64,000 nucleotides of DNA from Roseicitreum antarcticum (GCF_014681765.1 NZ_CP061498.1:1054001-1118000); one strand, 5' to 3'; counted from the first letter of the stretch, positions 23,894 through 33,872 are shown. Translations and numbers: made by a program. The notes: a model not told the origin generated them from the letters alone.

Positions 23894-25404
23894 CCGACAG
23901 ACCCTTCAAGGCTGATCGCCACCAAGGCCTGCGCTTCCATCGCGAATTCCATGGGCAGGGCCTGCAACACTTCCTTGCAGAACCCGTTGACCACCAGCGC
24001 CACGGCCTCTTCCTCGTCCATCCCGCGCGAGCGGCAGTAGAACAGCTGATCGTCATCCACCTTGGATGTCGTCGCCTCATGCTCGACCCGGCTGGACGCA
24101 TTGCGCACCTCGATGTACGGCACGGTATGCGCGCCGCATTGGTCGCCGATCAGCAGGCTGTCACACTGGGTATAGTTGCGCGAATTCGACGCCTTGGGGT
24201 GCATCGACACCAGCCCGCGGTAGGTGTTCTGCGCATGGCCCGCCGAAATCCCCTTGGACACAATGCGCGAGCGGGAATTCTTGCCCAGGTGGATCATCTT
24301 GGTGCCGGTATCGGCCTGTTGCCAGTTGTTGGTGATGGCGATCGAATAGAACTCGCCCGACGTATCGTCGCCGCGCAGGATGCATGACGGGTATTTCCAC
24401 GTCACCGCCGACCCGGTTTCCACCTGCGTCCACATCACCTTTGCCCGGTCCTCGCGGCAATCGGCACGCTTGGTGACGAAGTTGTAGATGCCGCCCTTGC
24501 CGTCCTCATCGCCGGGATACCAGTTCTGCACGGTGGAATACTTCACCTCGGCATCTTCCAGCACGACGATTTCCACCACCGCCGCGTGCAACTGATGCGT
24601 GTCGCGCTTGGGCGCGGTGCAGCCTTCAAGGTAGCTGACATAAGACCCCTTGTCGGCGATGATCAGCGTGCGTTCAAACTGCCCGGTATTCTCGGCATTG
24701 ATGCGGAAATAGGTGGACAACTCCATCGGGCAGCGCACGCCGGGCGGCACATAGACAAACGACCCGTCCGAATAGACGGCAGAGTTCAGCCCGGCGAAAT
24801 AATTGTCGTTCTGCGGCACGACACTGCCCAGATACTTGCGCACCAGTTCGGGATGCTCGCGCACGGCCTCCGAGATGGAGCAGAAGATCACCCCTGCCTT
24901 GGCCAATTCATCCTTGAAGGTGGTGCCCAGCGACACGCTGTCAAAGACCGCATCCACCGCAACCTTGCGCGGTTGCTCGGCGCCTTCGACGCCCGCCAGC
25001 AGCATCTGTTCTTGCAACGGAATGCCCAGCTTGGCGTAGGTTTCCAACAGCTTGGGGTCCACATCGTCCAGCGACTTGGGCTTTTCCAGCATCGACCGCG
25101 GCTTGGCATAGTAATACTGGTCCTGATAATCGATCTCAGGGTAGTTCAGCATCGCCCATTCGGGCTTGTCCATGGTCAGCCAGCGCCGGTAGGCCGCCAG
25201 TCGCCATGCCAGCAGCCATTCGGGTTCGCCGTTCTTTTCCGAGATCAGGCGCACGATGTCCTCGTTCAGCCCCTTGGGCGCGAAGTCCATCTCAATGTCG
25301 GTTTCCCAGCCATGTTTGTAGGTGCCGGACATGGATTGCACGGTTTCAACCGTTTCGCGGTCCACGCCCTCACGGACATCCAGTGCAGTTTCTGTAGCAG
25401 CCAT
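23890..25404 (-). CDS. sufB: Fe-S assembly scaffold protein SufB
   Basis: A scaffold subunit of about 504 residues. Core motifs are [77 protein letters not shown] and C-terminal [17 protein letters not shown], with [20 protein letters not shown] at the end. The start is placed at the ATG of [14 protein letters not shown] (25404), with GGAAA just upstream; an in-frame ATG at 25458 gives an extra 18 residues not typical of SufB. It receives sulfur and assembles Fe-S clusters with SufC and SufD. It follows the IscS-like gene by 72 bp. Confidence 0.95.
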   Translation of the reverse strand: MAATETALDVREGVDRETVETVQSMSGTYKHGWETDIEMDFAPKGLNEDIVRLISEKNGEPEWLLAWRLAAYRRWLTMDKPEWAMLNYPEIDYQDQYYYAKPRSMLEKPKSLDDVDPKLLETYAKLGIPLQEQMLLAGVEGAEQPRKVAVDAVFDSVSLGTTFKDELAKAGVIFCSISEAVREHPELVRKYLGSVVPQNDNYFAGLNSAVYSDGSFVYVPPGVRCPMELSTYFRINAENTGQFERTLIIADKGSYVSYLEGCTAPKRDTHQLHAAVVEIVVLEDAEVKYSTVQNWYPGDEDGKGGIYNFVTKRADCREDRAKVMWTQVETGSAVTWKYPSCILRGDDTSGEFYSIAITNNWQQADTGTKMIHLGKNSRSRIVSKGISAGHAQNTYRGLVSMHPKASNSRNYTQCDSLLIGDQCGAHTVPYIEVRNASSRVEHEATTSKVDDDQLFYCRSRGMDEEEAVALVVNGFCKEVLQALPMEFAMEAQALVAISLEGSVG

Positions 25405-25476
25405 GTCGTTTCCAATCCTGTCAATCGTCGTGTCGCGCGTATCAAACGCGCCAGTCATGTGTCTCGTGCCGGACGT

Positions 25477-26520
25477 TTACGCGGCCCGCGCGCGGAATTT
25501 ACGGTGGCAGGCGCCCCATGCGTCGGCGAAACGCAGCGCAGCCTCCCGTGTCGTGCCCGGGCCGATGGACACCCGGATCGCCGAGGCCGCAACCCCGGCG
25601 TCGTGGCCCATCGCCGCCAGAACCGGGCTGGCCCGCAGCTTGCCTGACGAACAGGCCGACCCCGCCGAGACGGCAAAGCCAGCAAGGTCCATCTGCATCA
25701 CCTGCGTCTCACCCTTCCAGCCGGGTGTTGCCATGCAGATCGTGTTGGGCAGGCGCGCGCCATCATTGCCGATGAAAATAGTCATTGGGGCGTGGGCGTC
25801 CAGTGCCGAAACTAGAATATTTCTAATTTCCGCGACTTCCTCCCAGACACCATTGGCCAGATCTTCCGCCGCCGCCTGCGCCGCCGCCCCGAAACCCGCG
25901 ATGCCGATGATGTTCTCGGTTCCCGCACGGCGCCCCATCTCCTGGCCGCCGCCCCGGATCTGCGCGGGCACGTCCAGCCCCCGGCGCAAGATCAGCGCGC
26001 CCACGCCCTTGGGGCCGCCCAGCTTATGGGCCGAAACCAGCCCCATGTCACAGCCCAACCAGTTGAAGGCCATGGGCAACTTGCCGAAGGCCTGGGTCAG
26101 GTCGCTGACCGCAAGGCCCTGCGGCAGGTCTTGCACGATGCCGGTTTCCGAATTGGCCAGTTGCAGCGTGGCGCGGCCCGGGTCGGGCACGGTGACACGG
26201 CCCTGCCCGTCAACGCTCAGGTCCGGGGTGATCCACGCCGCCACAGCGTCATGTTCGACCGCCGCGCCCGACAGGCCGCGCCCGGCCAGCGCCAGCCCCG
26301 CCGCCTCGGTCGCCGAGCCGGTAAAGACAATGTCCGCGCCGTCCGCACCAATCGCGGCGGCGACCTGCGCACGCGCGCGTTCCATGATTGCCTTGGCGCC
26401 ACGGCCTTCCGCGTGGATCGAGGACGGATTGCCCACCACATCCATCGCCGCCAGCATGGCCGCGCGGGCCTCGGGGCGCAAAGGCGCGGTTGCGTTCCAG
26501 TCCAGATAGGCGCGTGTCAT
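25477..26520 (-). CDS. iscS: IscS/NifS-like cysteine desulfurase
   Basis: A 347-residue PLP enzyme, MTRAYLDWNATAPLRPEAR, shorter than classical IscS (about 400). The PLP lysine is in SAHKLGGPKG (near residue 165), RRAGTENI is present, and the catalytic cysteine is in SAGSACSSGK (near 289). It is the first enzyme of the operon, overlapping the iscR stop by ATGA at 26517-26520. Codons around residues 232-238 (ATT AGA AAT ATT CTA) are strikingly AT-rich and rare for this gene; they encode a palindrome nearly identical to the one upstream of iscR (see the regulatory entry at 25813). Confidence 0.93.
   Translation of the reverse strand: MTRAYLDWNATAPLRPEARAAMLAAMDVVGNPSSIHAEGRGAKAIMERARAQVAAAIGADGADIVFTGSATEAAGLALAGRGLSGAAVEHDAVAAWITPDLSVDGQGRVTVPDPGRATLQLANSETGIVQDLPQGLAVSDLTQAFGKLPMAFNWLGCDMGLVSAHKLGGPKGVGALILRRGLDVPAQIRGGGQEMGRRAGTENIIGIAGFGAAAQAAAEDLANGVWEEVAEIRNILVSALDAHAPMTIFIGNDGARLPNTICMATPGWKGETQVMQMDLAGFAVSAGSACSSGKLRASPVLAAMGHDAGVAASAIRVSIGPGTTREAALRFADAWGACHRKFRARAA
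25813..25825. promoter_or_regulatory. intragenic Irr/ICE-like palindrome inside iscS
   Basis: The + strand reads TAGAATATTTCTA, a TAGAA-N3-TTCTA palindrome. In the iscS sense direction it is TAGAAATATTCTA, 12 of 13 bases identical to the site upstream of iscR read in the same direction. It falls in coding sequence and forces rare codons (AGA, CTA, ATT) in an otherwise GC-rich gene, which suggests selection for the site. Possible roles are a second operator, a roadblock, or control of an internal promoter for sufB. Confidence 0.55.
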
Positions 26521-26975
26521 TCGTCCACCACCTCGAACAACACGGGCACCGCAGGGCACGGGGTCAGCGCATTGCCTGCCACATCCGACAGCCGGGTCTG
26601 GTGCAAGAAAACATAGACATGGGCGGACAACCCCTCCCACAGGCGGTTGGTCAGCGACTGCGCGCGGCTGCCCGACACCGCCCCCGTAGCCCCGCCGCCG
26701 GTATGCATGGCGCTGACGGTCTCATCCACTGCCGACAACACCTCGGATACGCGGATCGCATCGGCCGGGCGCGCCAGCCGGTAGCCACCGCCGGGCCCGC
26801 GCACGGAATCGACCAGCCCGGCGCGGCGCAGCTTCACGAACAGCTGCTCCAGATAGGCCAGCGACACATCTTGCTTGCGCGAGATCTCGTTGAGCGAGGT
26901 CAGCGCCCCGTCAGGCGTCTGCGCAAGCTGCACCAGCGAGATCATGGCATACCGGCCTTTCGTGGATAATTTCAC
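26517..26975 (-). CDS. iscR: Rrf2-family Fe-S regulator IscR (single-cysteine type)
   Basis: A 152-residue winged-helix regulator beginning (GTG) VKLSTKGRYAMISLVQLAQ, with the recognition region ISRKQDVSLAYLEQLFVKLR and the wing VRGPGGGYRLARP. The start is taken at 26975 because KLSTKGRYAM begins family proteins; AAAGGG lies upstream. Enterobacterial IscR uses three cysteines, and this protein has only one, near its C-terminus (TPCPAVP). IscR of Rhodobacter relatives is known to bind its cluster with an atypical ligand set, so this is probably normal here. It heads the isc-suf operon and is expected to control it. Confidence 0.92.
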   Translation of the reverse strand: MKLSTKGRYAMISLVQLAQTPDGALTSLNEISRKQDVSLAYLEQLFVKLRRAGLVDSVRGPGGGYRLARPADAIRVSEVLSAVDETVSAMHTGGGATGAVSGSRAQSLTNRLWEGLSAHVYVFLHQTRLSDVAGNALTPCPAVPVLFEVVDE

Positions 26976-27079
26976 CTGCAAAACCCTTTCAAAGCGTGCG
27001 CCTTGCGGCAAAATGATTGACGTATCGGGCTTAGCTGCTTACTTGCGTGCAGCTGGAGACACATACTCCACGCCCAACA

Positions 27080-27094
27080 TTAGAATAGTTCTAG
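27080..27094. promoter_or_regulatory. Irr/ICE-like or Fe-S-regulator operator upstream of iscR
   Basis: TTAGAATAGTTCTAG contains the perfect 13-bp palindrome TAGAA-TAG-TTCTA. This matches the iron-control element (ICE) form TTAGAA-N3-TTCTAA recognised by Irr in alphaproteobacteria. It lies about 105 bp upstream of the iscR GTG in the 197-bp divergent gap with the hydrolase, so it could also affect the hydrolase. It implies that the Fe-S operon responds to iron or heme status. Confidence 0.65.
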
Positions 27095-27172
27095 GTTACC
27101 CGACCGCTTCTGTCAACATTGTGTGTGACGCAGCGCCATATCGGGGGCCAGACATGACAACAAGGCTGGTTC

Positions 27173-27832
27173 ATGCCCGAAGTGATATTTCCCGGCCCCG
27201 ATGGCCGACTAGAAGGCCGCTATCATCCCCAACCGAAACGAGACGCGCCGATTGCCGTCGTGCTGCACCCCCACCCGCAATTCGGCGGCACCATGAACAA
27301 CAAGGTGGTCTACAACCTGCACTACGCCTTTTATAACATGGGCTTTTCGGTGTTGCGCTTCAATTTCCGCGGGGTTGGCCGCAGCCAGGGCGAATACGAT
27401 CAGGGCATTGGCGAATTGTCAGATGCCGCTGCCGCTCTGGATTACCTGCAAACCATGAACCAGAACGCCCGGCATTGCTGGGTCGCGGGTTTCAGCTTTG
27501 GCGCCTGGATCGGGATGCAACTGCTGATGCGCCGCCCCGACATCACGGGGTTCGTGTCGGTCTCACCGCCTGCGAACATGTATGATTTCAGCTTCCTTGC
27601 GCCCTGCCCGGCCTCGGGTCTGGTCATCAACGGCACAGCGGACCGCATCGCGCCCCCGCGCGACACCGAGGTTCTGGTCGGCAAACTGCACGAACAGAAG
27701 GGAATCACCATCACCCATACGCAGATCGAAGGTGCCGATCACTTCTTCAAGGACGAAGAGGCGCATATGGCCCCGATGCTGGATCATGTGTCCGAATACG
27801 TCAAACGCCGCCTGACCGAGGCGACAAGATAA
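27173..27832 (+). CDS. alpha/beta hydrolase
   Basis: A 219-residue cytoplasmic hydrolase, MPEVIFPGPDGRLEGRYHPQ. Family landmarks are VVLHPHPQFGGTMNNKVV (oxyanion region), LRFNFRGVGRSQG, the nucleophile elbow GFSFGAW, the acid in NGTADRIAPP and the catalytic His in IEGADHFF. It resembles the group annotated as CocE/dienelactone-hydrolase-like in many proteobacteria. Substrate is unknown. It is divergent from the iscR operon and followed closely by a strong terminator. Confidence 0.88.
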   Translation: MPEVIFPGPDGRLEGRYHPQPKRDAPIAVVLHPHPQFGGTMNNKVVYNLHYAFYNMGFSVLRFNFRGVGRSQGEYDQGIGELSDAAAALDYLQTMNQNARHCWVAGFSFGAWIGMQLLMRRPDITGFVSVSPPANMYDFSFLAPCPASGLVINGTADRIAPPRDTEVLVGKLHEQKGITITHTQIEGADHFFKDEEAHMAPMLDHVSEYVKRRLTEATR

Positions 27833-27840
27833 CCGGCTGC

Positions 27841-27869
27841 GCCGCGCGTTCCAGAACGCGCGGCTTTTT
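27841..27869 (+). terminator. rho-independent terminator after the hydrolase
   Basis: Perfect 10-bp stem GCCGCGCGTT / AACGCGCGGC with a CCAG loop, followed by TTTTT. It lies 8 bp after the hydrolase stop. Confidence 0.92.
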
Positions 27870-27983
27870 ACCGTATACAACGGCATACAGCACTAGGCAT
27901 CCGCGCCGGGATCGGCTATGACACCGGCAATCTGAACCATCCCAATTCAGGCCCCACCGGGGCCAAATTCAGGAGCGCGCCCC

Positions 27984-29198
27984 ATGACCAAGATCAAGGT
28001 AGACAACCCGGTCGTCGAACTCGACGGCGATGAAATGACCCGCATCATCTGGGATTTCATCAAGCAAAAGCTGATCCTGCCCTATCTGGACATCGACCTG
28101 AAATACTACGACCTGGGCATCGAGGAACGCGACCGCACCGACGACCAGATCACCGTGGATGCCGCCGAAGCAATCAAGAAATACGGCGTCGGCGTCAAAT
28201 GCGCGACCATCACCCCCGATGAAGACCGGGTCGAGGAATTCGGGCTCAAGCGGATGTACCGCTCGCCCAACGGCACGATCCGCAACATCCTGGGCGGCGT
28301 GATCTTCCGCCAGCCGATCATCTGCCAGAACGTGCCGCGCCTGGTGCCGGGCTGGACGAAACCCATCGTCGTGGGCCGCCATGCCTTTGGCGACCAATAC
28401 CGCGCCACCGATTTCCGCTTCCCGGGCAAGGGCAAGCTGACGATCAAATTCGTCGGCGACGATGGCGAAGTGATCGAGCGCGAGGTGTTCGACGCCCCCA
28501 GCGCCGGTGTCACCATGGCGATGTACAACCTCGACGATTCGATCCGCGATTTCGCGCGCGCCTCGATGAACTACGGCCTGATGATGGGCTGGCCGGTGTA
28601 CCTGTCCACCAAGAACACCATCCTCAAAGCCTATGACGGCCGCTTCAAGGACCTGTTCGCCGAAGTGTTCGAGGCTGAATTCGCCGACAAGTTCAAAGCC
28701 GCGGGCATCACTTATGAGCACCGCCTGATCGACGACATGGTCGCCTGTGCGATGAAATGGAACGGCGGTTATGTCTGGGCCTGCAAGAACTACGATGGCG
28801 ACGTGCAGTCCGACACCGTGGCGCAGGGCTTCGGCTCGCTGGGCCTGATGACCTCGGTCCTCATGACCCCCGATGGCAAGACCGTCGAGGCAGAGGCCGC
28901 GCACGGCACCGTCACCCGCCACTACCGCCAGCATCAGGCGGGCAAGGCGACCTCGACCAACTCCATTGCGTCGATCTTCGCATGGACCGGCGGGCTGAAG
29001 CACCGCGCCACGCTGGACGACAACGCGCAACTGCTGCGCTTTGCCGAAACGCTGGAAAAAGTCTGCGTGCAGGCCGTGGAAGATGGTTTCATGACAAAAG
29101 ACCTGGCCCTTCTCGTCGGCCCCGATCAAAAATGGATGACCACCATGGGCTATCTGGAAAAGGTGGACGAATACCTTAACAAAGCGCTGGTCGGCTAA
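27984..29198 (+). CDS. icd: NADP-dependent isocitrate dehydrogenase
   Basis: A 404-residue TCA-cycle enzyme converting isocitrate to 2-oxoglutarate with NADP. It starts [20 protein letters not shown], the form shared by eukaryotic and alphaproteobacterial IDH. The substrate-binding region [11 protein letters not shown], the Mg/isocitrate region [16 protein letters not shown], and the cofactor region [18 protein letters not shown] are all present. GGAG lies upstream of the ATG. It is a single gene, followed by its own terminator. Confidence 0.97.
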   Translation: MTKIKVDNPVVELDGDEMTRIIWDFIKQKLILPYLDIDLKYYDLGIEERDRTDDQITVDAAEAIKKYGVGVKCATITPDEDRVEEFGLKRMYRSPNGTIRNILGGVIFRQPIICQNVPRLVPGWTKPIVVGRHAFGDQYRATDFRFPGKGKLTIKFVGDDGEVIEREVFDAPSAGVTMAMYNLDDSIRDFARASMNYGLMMGWPVYLSTKNTILKAYDGRFKDLFAEVFEAEFADKFKAAGITYEHRLIDDMVACAMKWNGGYVWACKNYDGDVQSDTVAQGFGSLGLMTSVLMTPDGKTVEAEAAHGTVTRHYRQHQAGKATSTNSIASIFAWTGGLKHRATLDDNAQLLRFAETLEKVCVQAVEDGFMTKDLALLVGPDQKWMTTMGYLEKVDEYLNKALVG

Positions 29199-29219
29199 AC
29201 CCGCGCCGCCGCGAAGTTG

Positions 29220-29249
29220 AACGCCCGGACCGCAAGGCCCGGGCGTTTT
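29220..29249 (+). terminator. rho-independent terminator after icd
   Basis: Stem AACGCCCGG / CCGGGCGTT around a short loop, then TTTT; it begins 21 bp after the icd stop. Confidence 0.85.
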
Positions 29250-29686
29250 GCGTTGAAGCGGGCGGCGACACAGCGCGCTCCCCTTCCCCCGATTGCGGGC
29301 CAGTAAGCCCCGTGTGTGACCCCCGCGCGGACCCCGAAAAGCACCGCTTCTCCCCGTCCCAGCCGACCAAACCTGCCGCCCTGCGCGTTCAGGCCAACAA
29401 GACCGAAGAGCCTGCACGACCAAAGACCAACCCGATGAAAAGAGCGGCCCGATGAAAAGAGCGGCCCGATGAAAAGAGCGGCCCGATGAAAAGAGCGGCC
29501 CGATGAAAGGCCCAAACCACCAACGGCCAGCGCACCCCATACCCCGGCCCCGCCCCCGGCGGGCGCATGGCGCCAACACCCCGATCACCGTTTTCTGACA
29601 TGCACCCGAATTGCCCGCAGCTCCGGCAGGCTATATACCCACGCAGCCACACCCGCAGCCATACCCGCAGTGAAAGCCCCGCGCCC
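29250..29686. other. intergenic icd to M48 protease
   Basis: No gene is supported. It holds the 17-bp tandem repeat at 29434-29509 and, near 29640-29670, a shorter repeat of cacccgcagccataccc type. The protease promoter should lie here. Confidence 0.4.
29434..29509. repeat. 17-bp tandem repeat, four full copies plus a partial
   Basis: Exact copies of gatgaaaagagcggccc run without spacers. The unit length is not a multiple of three, in line with its non-coding position. Confidence 0.95.
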
Positions 29687-30424
29687 ATGATGTACACCTC
29701 CGCCCTGCGACGCGCCCTCCGGCTGATCCCGGCCATGGCCGTGGCGCTCGCCCTCGCGGCCTGCGACGTGGCCCCCGCGCATCTCGCCAGCCCGCCGCCC
29801 TTGGGCGCGCGCGACACGGCCAGCCGCAGCGGCACCGGCTTTGCCGCCGTGGTGGCCCGCATGAAACCCGTGTCGGAACAGATTTGCCGCGAACGCACCC
29901 CGCAACTGGATTGCACCTTCATCGTGGTCGTAGATGACCGGGCGGGCCAGCCTCCGAACGCCTTTCACACCCGCGACGCGCAGGGCCGCCCGCTGATCGG
30001 TTTCACCACAGCCATGATCCGCGAGGCCAATGACGAGGAACTCGCCCTGATCTTCGGGCATGAGGCGGCGCATTACCTGGCGGGCCATCAGGCGCGGATG
30101 CGCGAAAGCGCCACCACAGGTGCGCTGGTCGGCGGGCTTCTGGCCAGCCTGTCCGGGGCAGATCAGGCGACGGCGCAGCGGCTGGCCAACATCGGCGCCG
30201 GCGTCGGCGCGCGCAGCTATTCCAAGGATTTCGAGCTGGAGGCAGACCGCCTCGGCACCGTCATCGCCTGGCGCGCGGGCTTCGACCCGCTGGTCGGCGC
30301 GCAGTTCTTCCGGCGCAGTCCAGACCCCGGCAACCAGTTCCTTGGCACGCACCCGCCCAACCCCGACCGGCTGCAACTGATTGCGCGCACTGTCGCCAAC
30401 CTGGAAGCGGGCCTGCCGATCTGA
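29687..30424 (+). CDS. M48-family metalloprotease, lipoprotein
   Basis: A 245-residue envelope protein. The signal peptide MMYTSALRRALRLIPAMAV ends in the lipobox LALAAC, so the mature protein is lipid-anchored. The zinc site is FGHEAAHYLAGH with HEXXH at residues 125-129 and a third ligand in SYSKDFELEADRLG. It ends with GTHPPNPDRLQ, the PPXXXR signature of BepA/LoiP-like M48 proteases that act in outer-membrane quality control. The start is set at 29687; the upstream frame extension lacks a signal. Confidence 0.9.
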   Translation: MMYTSALRRALRLIPAMAVALALAACDVAPAHLASPPPLGARDTASRSGTGFAAVVARMKPVSEQICRERTPQLDCTFIVVVDDRAGQPPNAFHTRDAQGRPLIGFTTAMIREANDEELALIFGHEAAHYLAGHQARMRESATTGALVGGLLASLSGADQATAQRLANIGAGVGARSYSKDFELEADRLGTVIAWRAGFDPLVGAQFFRRSPDPGNQFLGTHPPNPDRLQLIARTVANLEAGLPI

Positions 30425-30613
30425 CGGCACTGACCGACGGGCGCGGACGCTGCTGTCAAACAACTGTCACACATGCTGAAGTATCTGACGCAGCATCTGG
30501 CCCAGTGCCGGGGCGTCTGATATCGGGGTCCGCTCATGGAACCGCCGGGGCCCCTGTCCCCGTTGCGGCCCCCACATGCGCGGGCCGCACGCACAATATA
30601 AGGAACCATCAAC

Positions 30614-30943
30614 ATGCACTGGCTGTTTCTTCTGGGCGCCATTGTCGCGGAAACCATCGCCACCAGCGCGCTGCATGCCAGCCAGCAATTCACCCGCCTC
30701 GGGCCATCGGTGATCGTGGTGGTGGGCTATGCGATCTCGTTCTTCCTGCTGTCGATGACGCTGAAATTCATGCCCGTTGGCGTGGTCTATGCGCTGTGGT
30801 CCGGCATCGGCATCTGCCTGATCGCGCTCATCGCCTATCTGATGTTCGGCCAGAAGCTGGACCTGCCCGCCCTGCTGGGCATGGGGCTGATCTTGTGCGG
30901 CATCATCGTCATTCAGGTCTTCTCGAAAACCGCGACGCATTGA
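30614..30943 (+). CDS. SMR-family small multidrug transporter
   Basis: A 109-residue, four-TM protein, MHWLFLLGAIVAETIATSAL, with the essential membrane glutamate at position 13 (AETIATSAL). KFMPVGVVYALWSGIGI and the final GLILCGIIVIQVFS follow the EmrE/SugE pattern and length. It works as an antiparallel dimer exchanging protons for cationic compounds or guanidinium-like substrates. It is a lone gene between the protease and typA; the substrate cannot be told. Confidence 0.93.
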   Translation: MHWLFLLGAIVAETIATSALHASQQFTRLGPSVIVVVGYAISFFLLSMTLKFMPVGVVYALWSGIGICLIALIAYLMFGQKLDLPALLGMGLILCGIIVIQVFSKTATH

Positions 30944-31195
30944 CAGGGTGGCGAATAAAGGCCGCTGAACCCTTCCGGGGCGGCAAATCATTCCCATCAG
31001 CACGCTGAGCGCGCGGGGGGACACGACCACCCTCACGGTTCCCGAACAAAAGACCCCTGACGCAGACACAAACGGCAATCTGTCAGGCAGCGCCGGTACC
31101 TCCCCGCCACGCAGCCGCACTGTCACGCAACAAACACTGGCCTTTTGGCCCACAACACGCTATCGCGCAGGCGCAGCATAAAAGGCAGACGACTT

Positions 31196-33016
31196 ATGGA
31201 CCTTCGCAATATTGCGATTATCGCACACGTGGACCACGGCAAGACGACGCTGGTGGACGAACTACTGAAACAATCCGGCGCATTCCGCGACAATCAGGCC
31301 GTGGCCGAACGGGCCATGGACAGCAATGATATCGAGCGTGAGCGCGGCATCACCATTCTGGCGAAATGTACCAGCGTCGAGTCGCAGGGCAAACGCATCA
31401 ACATCGTCGACACCCCCGGCCACGCCGATTTCGGCGGCGAGGTAGAGCGTATCTTGTCCATGGTGGACGGCGTTGTCTTGCTGGTCGATGCGGCCGAGGG
31501 CCCGATGCCCCAGACGAAATTCGTGACCGCCAAGGCGCTGGCACTGGGCCTGCGCCCCATCGTGGTGCTCAACAAGGTGGACAAACAGGCAGCCGAGCCC
31601 GATCAGGCGCTCGACCTGGTGTTCGACCTGTTCGCCAACCTCGGTGCCGACGACGATCAGCTTGATTTCCCTGTGCTTTACGCCTCGGGCATCAATGGCT
31701 GGTGCGACAAGACACTGGACGGCCCGCGCAAGGGCATGACCGATCTTTTCGACCTTATCCTCAGCCACGTCCCCGCGCCCAAACAGGTCGCGGCACGCCA
31801 TGAGCCGTTCCGCATGCTGGCCACAACCCTGTCGGCCGACCCGTTCATCGGGCGCATTCTGACCGGCCGCGTCGAATCCGGCACGCTGAAAGCGGGCGAG
31901 ACCATCAAGGCATTGTCGCGCGATGGCGAGAAGCTGGAGCAGTTCCGCGTCTCCAAGATCCTCGCGTTCCGTGGCCTTGGCCAGCAGCCCATCGAGCTGG
32001 CCGAGGCAGGCGACATCGTCACGCTGGCGGGCATGTCGAAGGCCACCGTGGCCGATACGCTGTGCGCGCTCGAACTCGACGTGGCGCTGCCCGCGCAGCC
32101 CATCGACCCGCCGACCATCAGCGTCAGCTTCGGCATCAATGATTCGCCGCTGGCGGGCAAGGACGGCGCCAAGGTGCAGTCCCGCGTCATCCGCGAGCGT
32201 TTGATGAAAGAAGCAGAGCTCAACGTGGCAATCAAAGTCACCGACACGCCCGGCGGCGACGCCTTCGACGTGGCCGGGCGCGGCGAATTGCAGATGGGCG
32301 TTTTGATCGAGAACATGCGCCGCGAAGGGTTCGAACTGTCGATCGCCCGCCCCCGCGTGCTGTTTCGCGAAGTAGACGGCCAGCGGCTGGAACCCATCGA
32401 GGAAGTCACCATCGACGTGGATGACGAATACACCGGCGCGGTGATCGAAAAACTGACCGGCCCGCGCAAGGGTGAACTTGCAGAGATGAAGCCTGCAGGC
32501 GTCGGCAAGACCCGGATCATCGCCTATGTCCCCTCGCGCGGGCTGATCGGCTATCACGGCGAATTCCTGACCGACACGCGCGGCTCGGGCGTGCTGAACC
32601 GTGTGTTCCACGAATGGGCACCGCACAAAGGGGCCATTCCGGGCCGCCGTGCGGGCGTTCTGATCTCGATGGAAGACGGGGTTTCGGTGCCCTACGCGCT
32701 CTTCAACCTCGAAGACCGGGGGCGCATGTTCATCGGCGCGCAGGAACCTGTCTATCAGGGCATGATCATCGGCGAACACAGCCGCGAGAATGACCTGGAA
32801 GTGAACCCGCTGAAAGGCAAGAAGCTGACCAACGTGCGCGCCAGCGGCACCGATGAGGCAGTCCGCCTGACCACGCCGATCACCATGACGCTGGAACAGG
32901 CCATCGCCTATATCGACGACGATGAACTGGTCGAAGTGACGCCAAAGGCCATCCGCCTGCGCAAACGCCACCTGGACCCGCACGAACGCAAACGCGCCTC
33001 GCGCGCGGCAGGCTAA
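31196..33016 (+). CDS. typA: ribosome-associated GTPase TypA/BipA
   Basis: A 606-residue translational GTPase, [21 protein letters not shown]1 is AHVDHGKT (10-17), G3 [15 protein letters not shown]4 [10 protein letters not shown]. The EF-G-like domains follow, then the BipA-specific C-terminus with [20 protein letters not shown] and [16 protein letters not shown]. It is involved in ribosome assembly and stress adaptation. The start at 31196 is fixed by the conserved N-terminus. The stop is followed by an 11-bp duplication (ggcaggctaa repeated) and a terminator. Confidence 0.97.
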   Translation: MDLRNIAIIAHVDHGKTTLVDELLKQSGAFRDNQAVAERAMDSNDIERERGITILAKCTSVESQGKRINIVDTPGHADFGGEVERILSMVDGVVLLVDAAEGPMPQTKFVTAKALALGLRPIVVLNKVDKQAAEPDQALDLVFDLFANLGADDDQLDFPVLYASGINGWCDKTLDGPRKGMTDLFDLILSHVPAPKQVAARHEPFRMLATTLSADPFIGRILTGRVESGTLKAGETIKALSRDGEKLEQFRVSKILAFRGLGQQPIELAEAGDIVTLAGMSKATVADTLCALELDVALPAQPIDPPTISVSFGINDSPLAGKDGAKVQSRVIRERLMKEAELNVAIKVTDTPGGDAFDVAGRGELQMGVLIENMRREGFELSIARPRVLFREVDGQRLEPIEEVTIDVDDEYTGAVIEKLTGPRKGELAEMKPAGVGKTRIIAYVPSRGLIGYHGEFLTDTRGSGVLNRVFHEWAPHKGAIPGRRAGVLISMEDGVSVPYALFNLEDRGRMFIGAQEPVYQGMIIGEHSRENDLEVNPLKGKKLTNVRASGTDEAVRLTTPITMTLEQAIAYIDDDELVEVTPKAIRLRKRHLDPHERKRASRAAG

Positions 33017-33054
33017 GGCAGGCTAAGGCAGCCGAAGCCCCCCGCCGGAATGAC

Positions 33055-33082
33055 AAAAGCCCCCGCACCCCGGGGGCTTTTT
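33055..33082 (+). terminator. rho-independent terminator after typA
   Basis: AAAAGCCCCCG-CACC-CGGGGGCTTTTT: a strong stem followed by five Ts, about 40 bp after the typA stop. The A-run on the left makes it usable from both directions. Confidence 0.92.
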
Positions 33083-33242
33083 CGTATGCGCTTGCCGCAG
33101 CACCGCCGCGCTGCGCGGTGGCTCTCACGGTCGCCCCCCTTGCCCGGTCACGCGCCCGGCCCGGCAACCACCCCCGCAGGCCACAAGCCTTGCGCCCAGC
33201 GGCATCTGACCTAGACTGCATCCGTCAGACTGGAGGTCCGCA

Positions 33243-33872
33243 ATGCCCACCGAGATCATCATCGTCGTTACCGTGCTGGCGCTCTACGCCGCGATTGTCG
33301 TCAGCCCGGGCCCCAATTTCGCATTGGTCTCCCGGCTGGCGATCTCAGGCGCGCGCCGGGCTGCGGTGGGTGCGACGATCGGCATGGCCTGCGCCGCCAC
33401 GTTTTACGCGGTGCTCAGCATGTCCGGCCTCGCCCTGCTGCTGACCCGCATTGGCTGGCTGGCCGGGGCCGTCCAGATCGCGGGCGGGCTGTTCCTCGTC
33501 TACCTCGGGGTCAAAAGCTGGCTCTACCGCCCGGCGCCGGATGACGCGGACACGCTTGCACCCACGCAAGACAGCTTTGCCCGGGGCCTGCGGCTGGGCA
33601 TTTTGGTCAATCTCGGCAACCCCAAGGGCATTGCGTTCTTCATCAGCCTTTATGCCGCGACCATCCCCCCGGGCACCTCGACGGGTGCCAAAACCGCAAT
33701 CCTGGCCGGGGGCTTTGCGCTCGAAGTCCTGTGGTACGGGCTGGTTGTCTGGCTGCTGTCAACCGAACCGGCGCGCCGGGCCTACAGACGTTTCGGCATC
33801 TGGATCGAACGCGCGATGGGGACGTTCCTGATCTTGTTCGGCATCCGGCTGATCTTGGAGAAACGCACATGA
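33243..33872 (+). CDS. LysE/RhtB-family amino-acid exporter
   Basis: A 209-residue, six-TM protein. The family signature near the N-terminus is SPGPNFALVSRLAISGARRA, with a conserved LVNLGNPKGIAFFISL in the middle. Members export amino acids such as lysine, threonine or homoserine lactone. It starts MPTEIIIVVTVLALY. The stop overlaps the start of the PPOX-fold gene (ATGA at 33869), so the two are co-translated, although no shared function is known. Confidence 0.92.
   Translation: MPTEIIIVVTVLALYAAIVVSPGPNFALVSRLAISGARRAAVGATIGMACAATFYAVLSMSGLALLLTRIGWLAGAVQIAGGLFLVYLGVKSWLYRPAPDDADTLAPTQDSFARGLRLGILVNLGNPKGIAFFISLYAATIPPGTSTGAKTAILAGGFALEVLWYGLVVWLLSTEPARRAYRRFGIWIERAMGTFLILFGIRLILEKRT

Noticed and set aside
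31262-32983. A 573-codon frame opposite typA
   Set aside because: Shadow of a strongly biased housekeeping gene.
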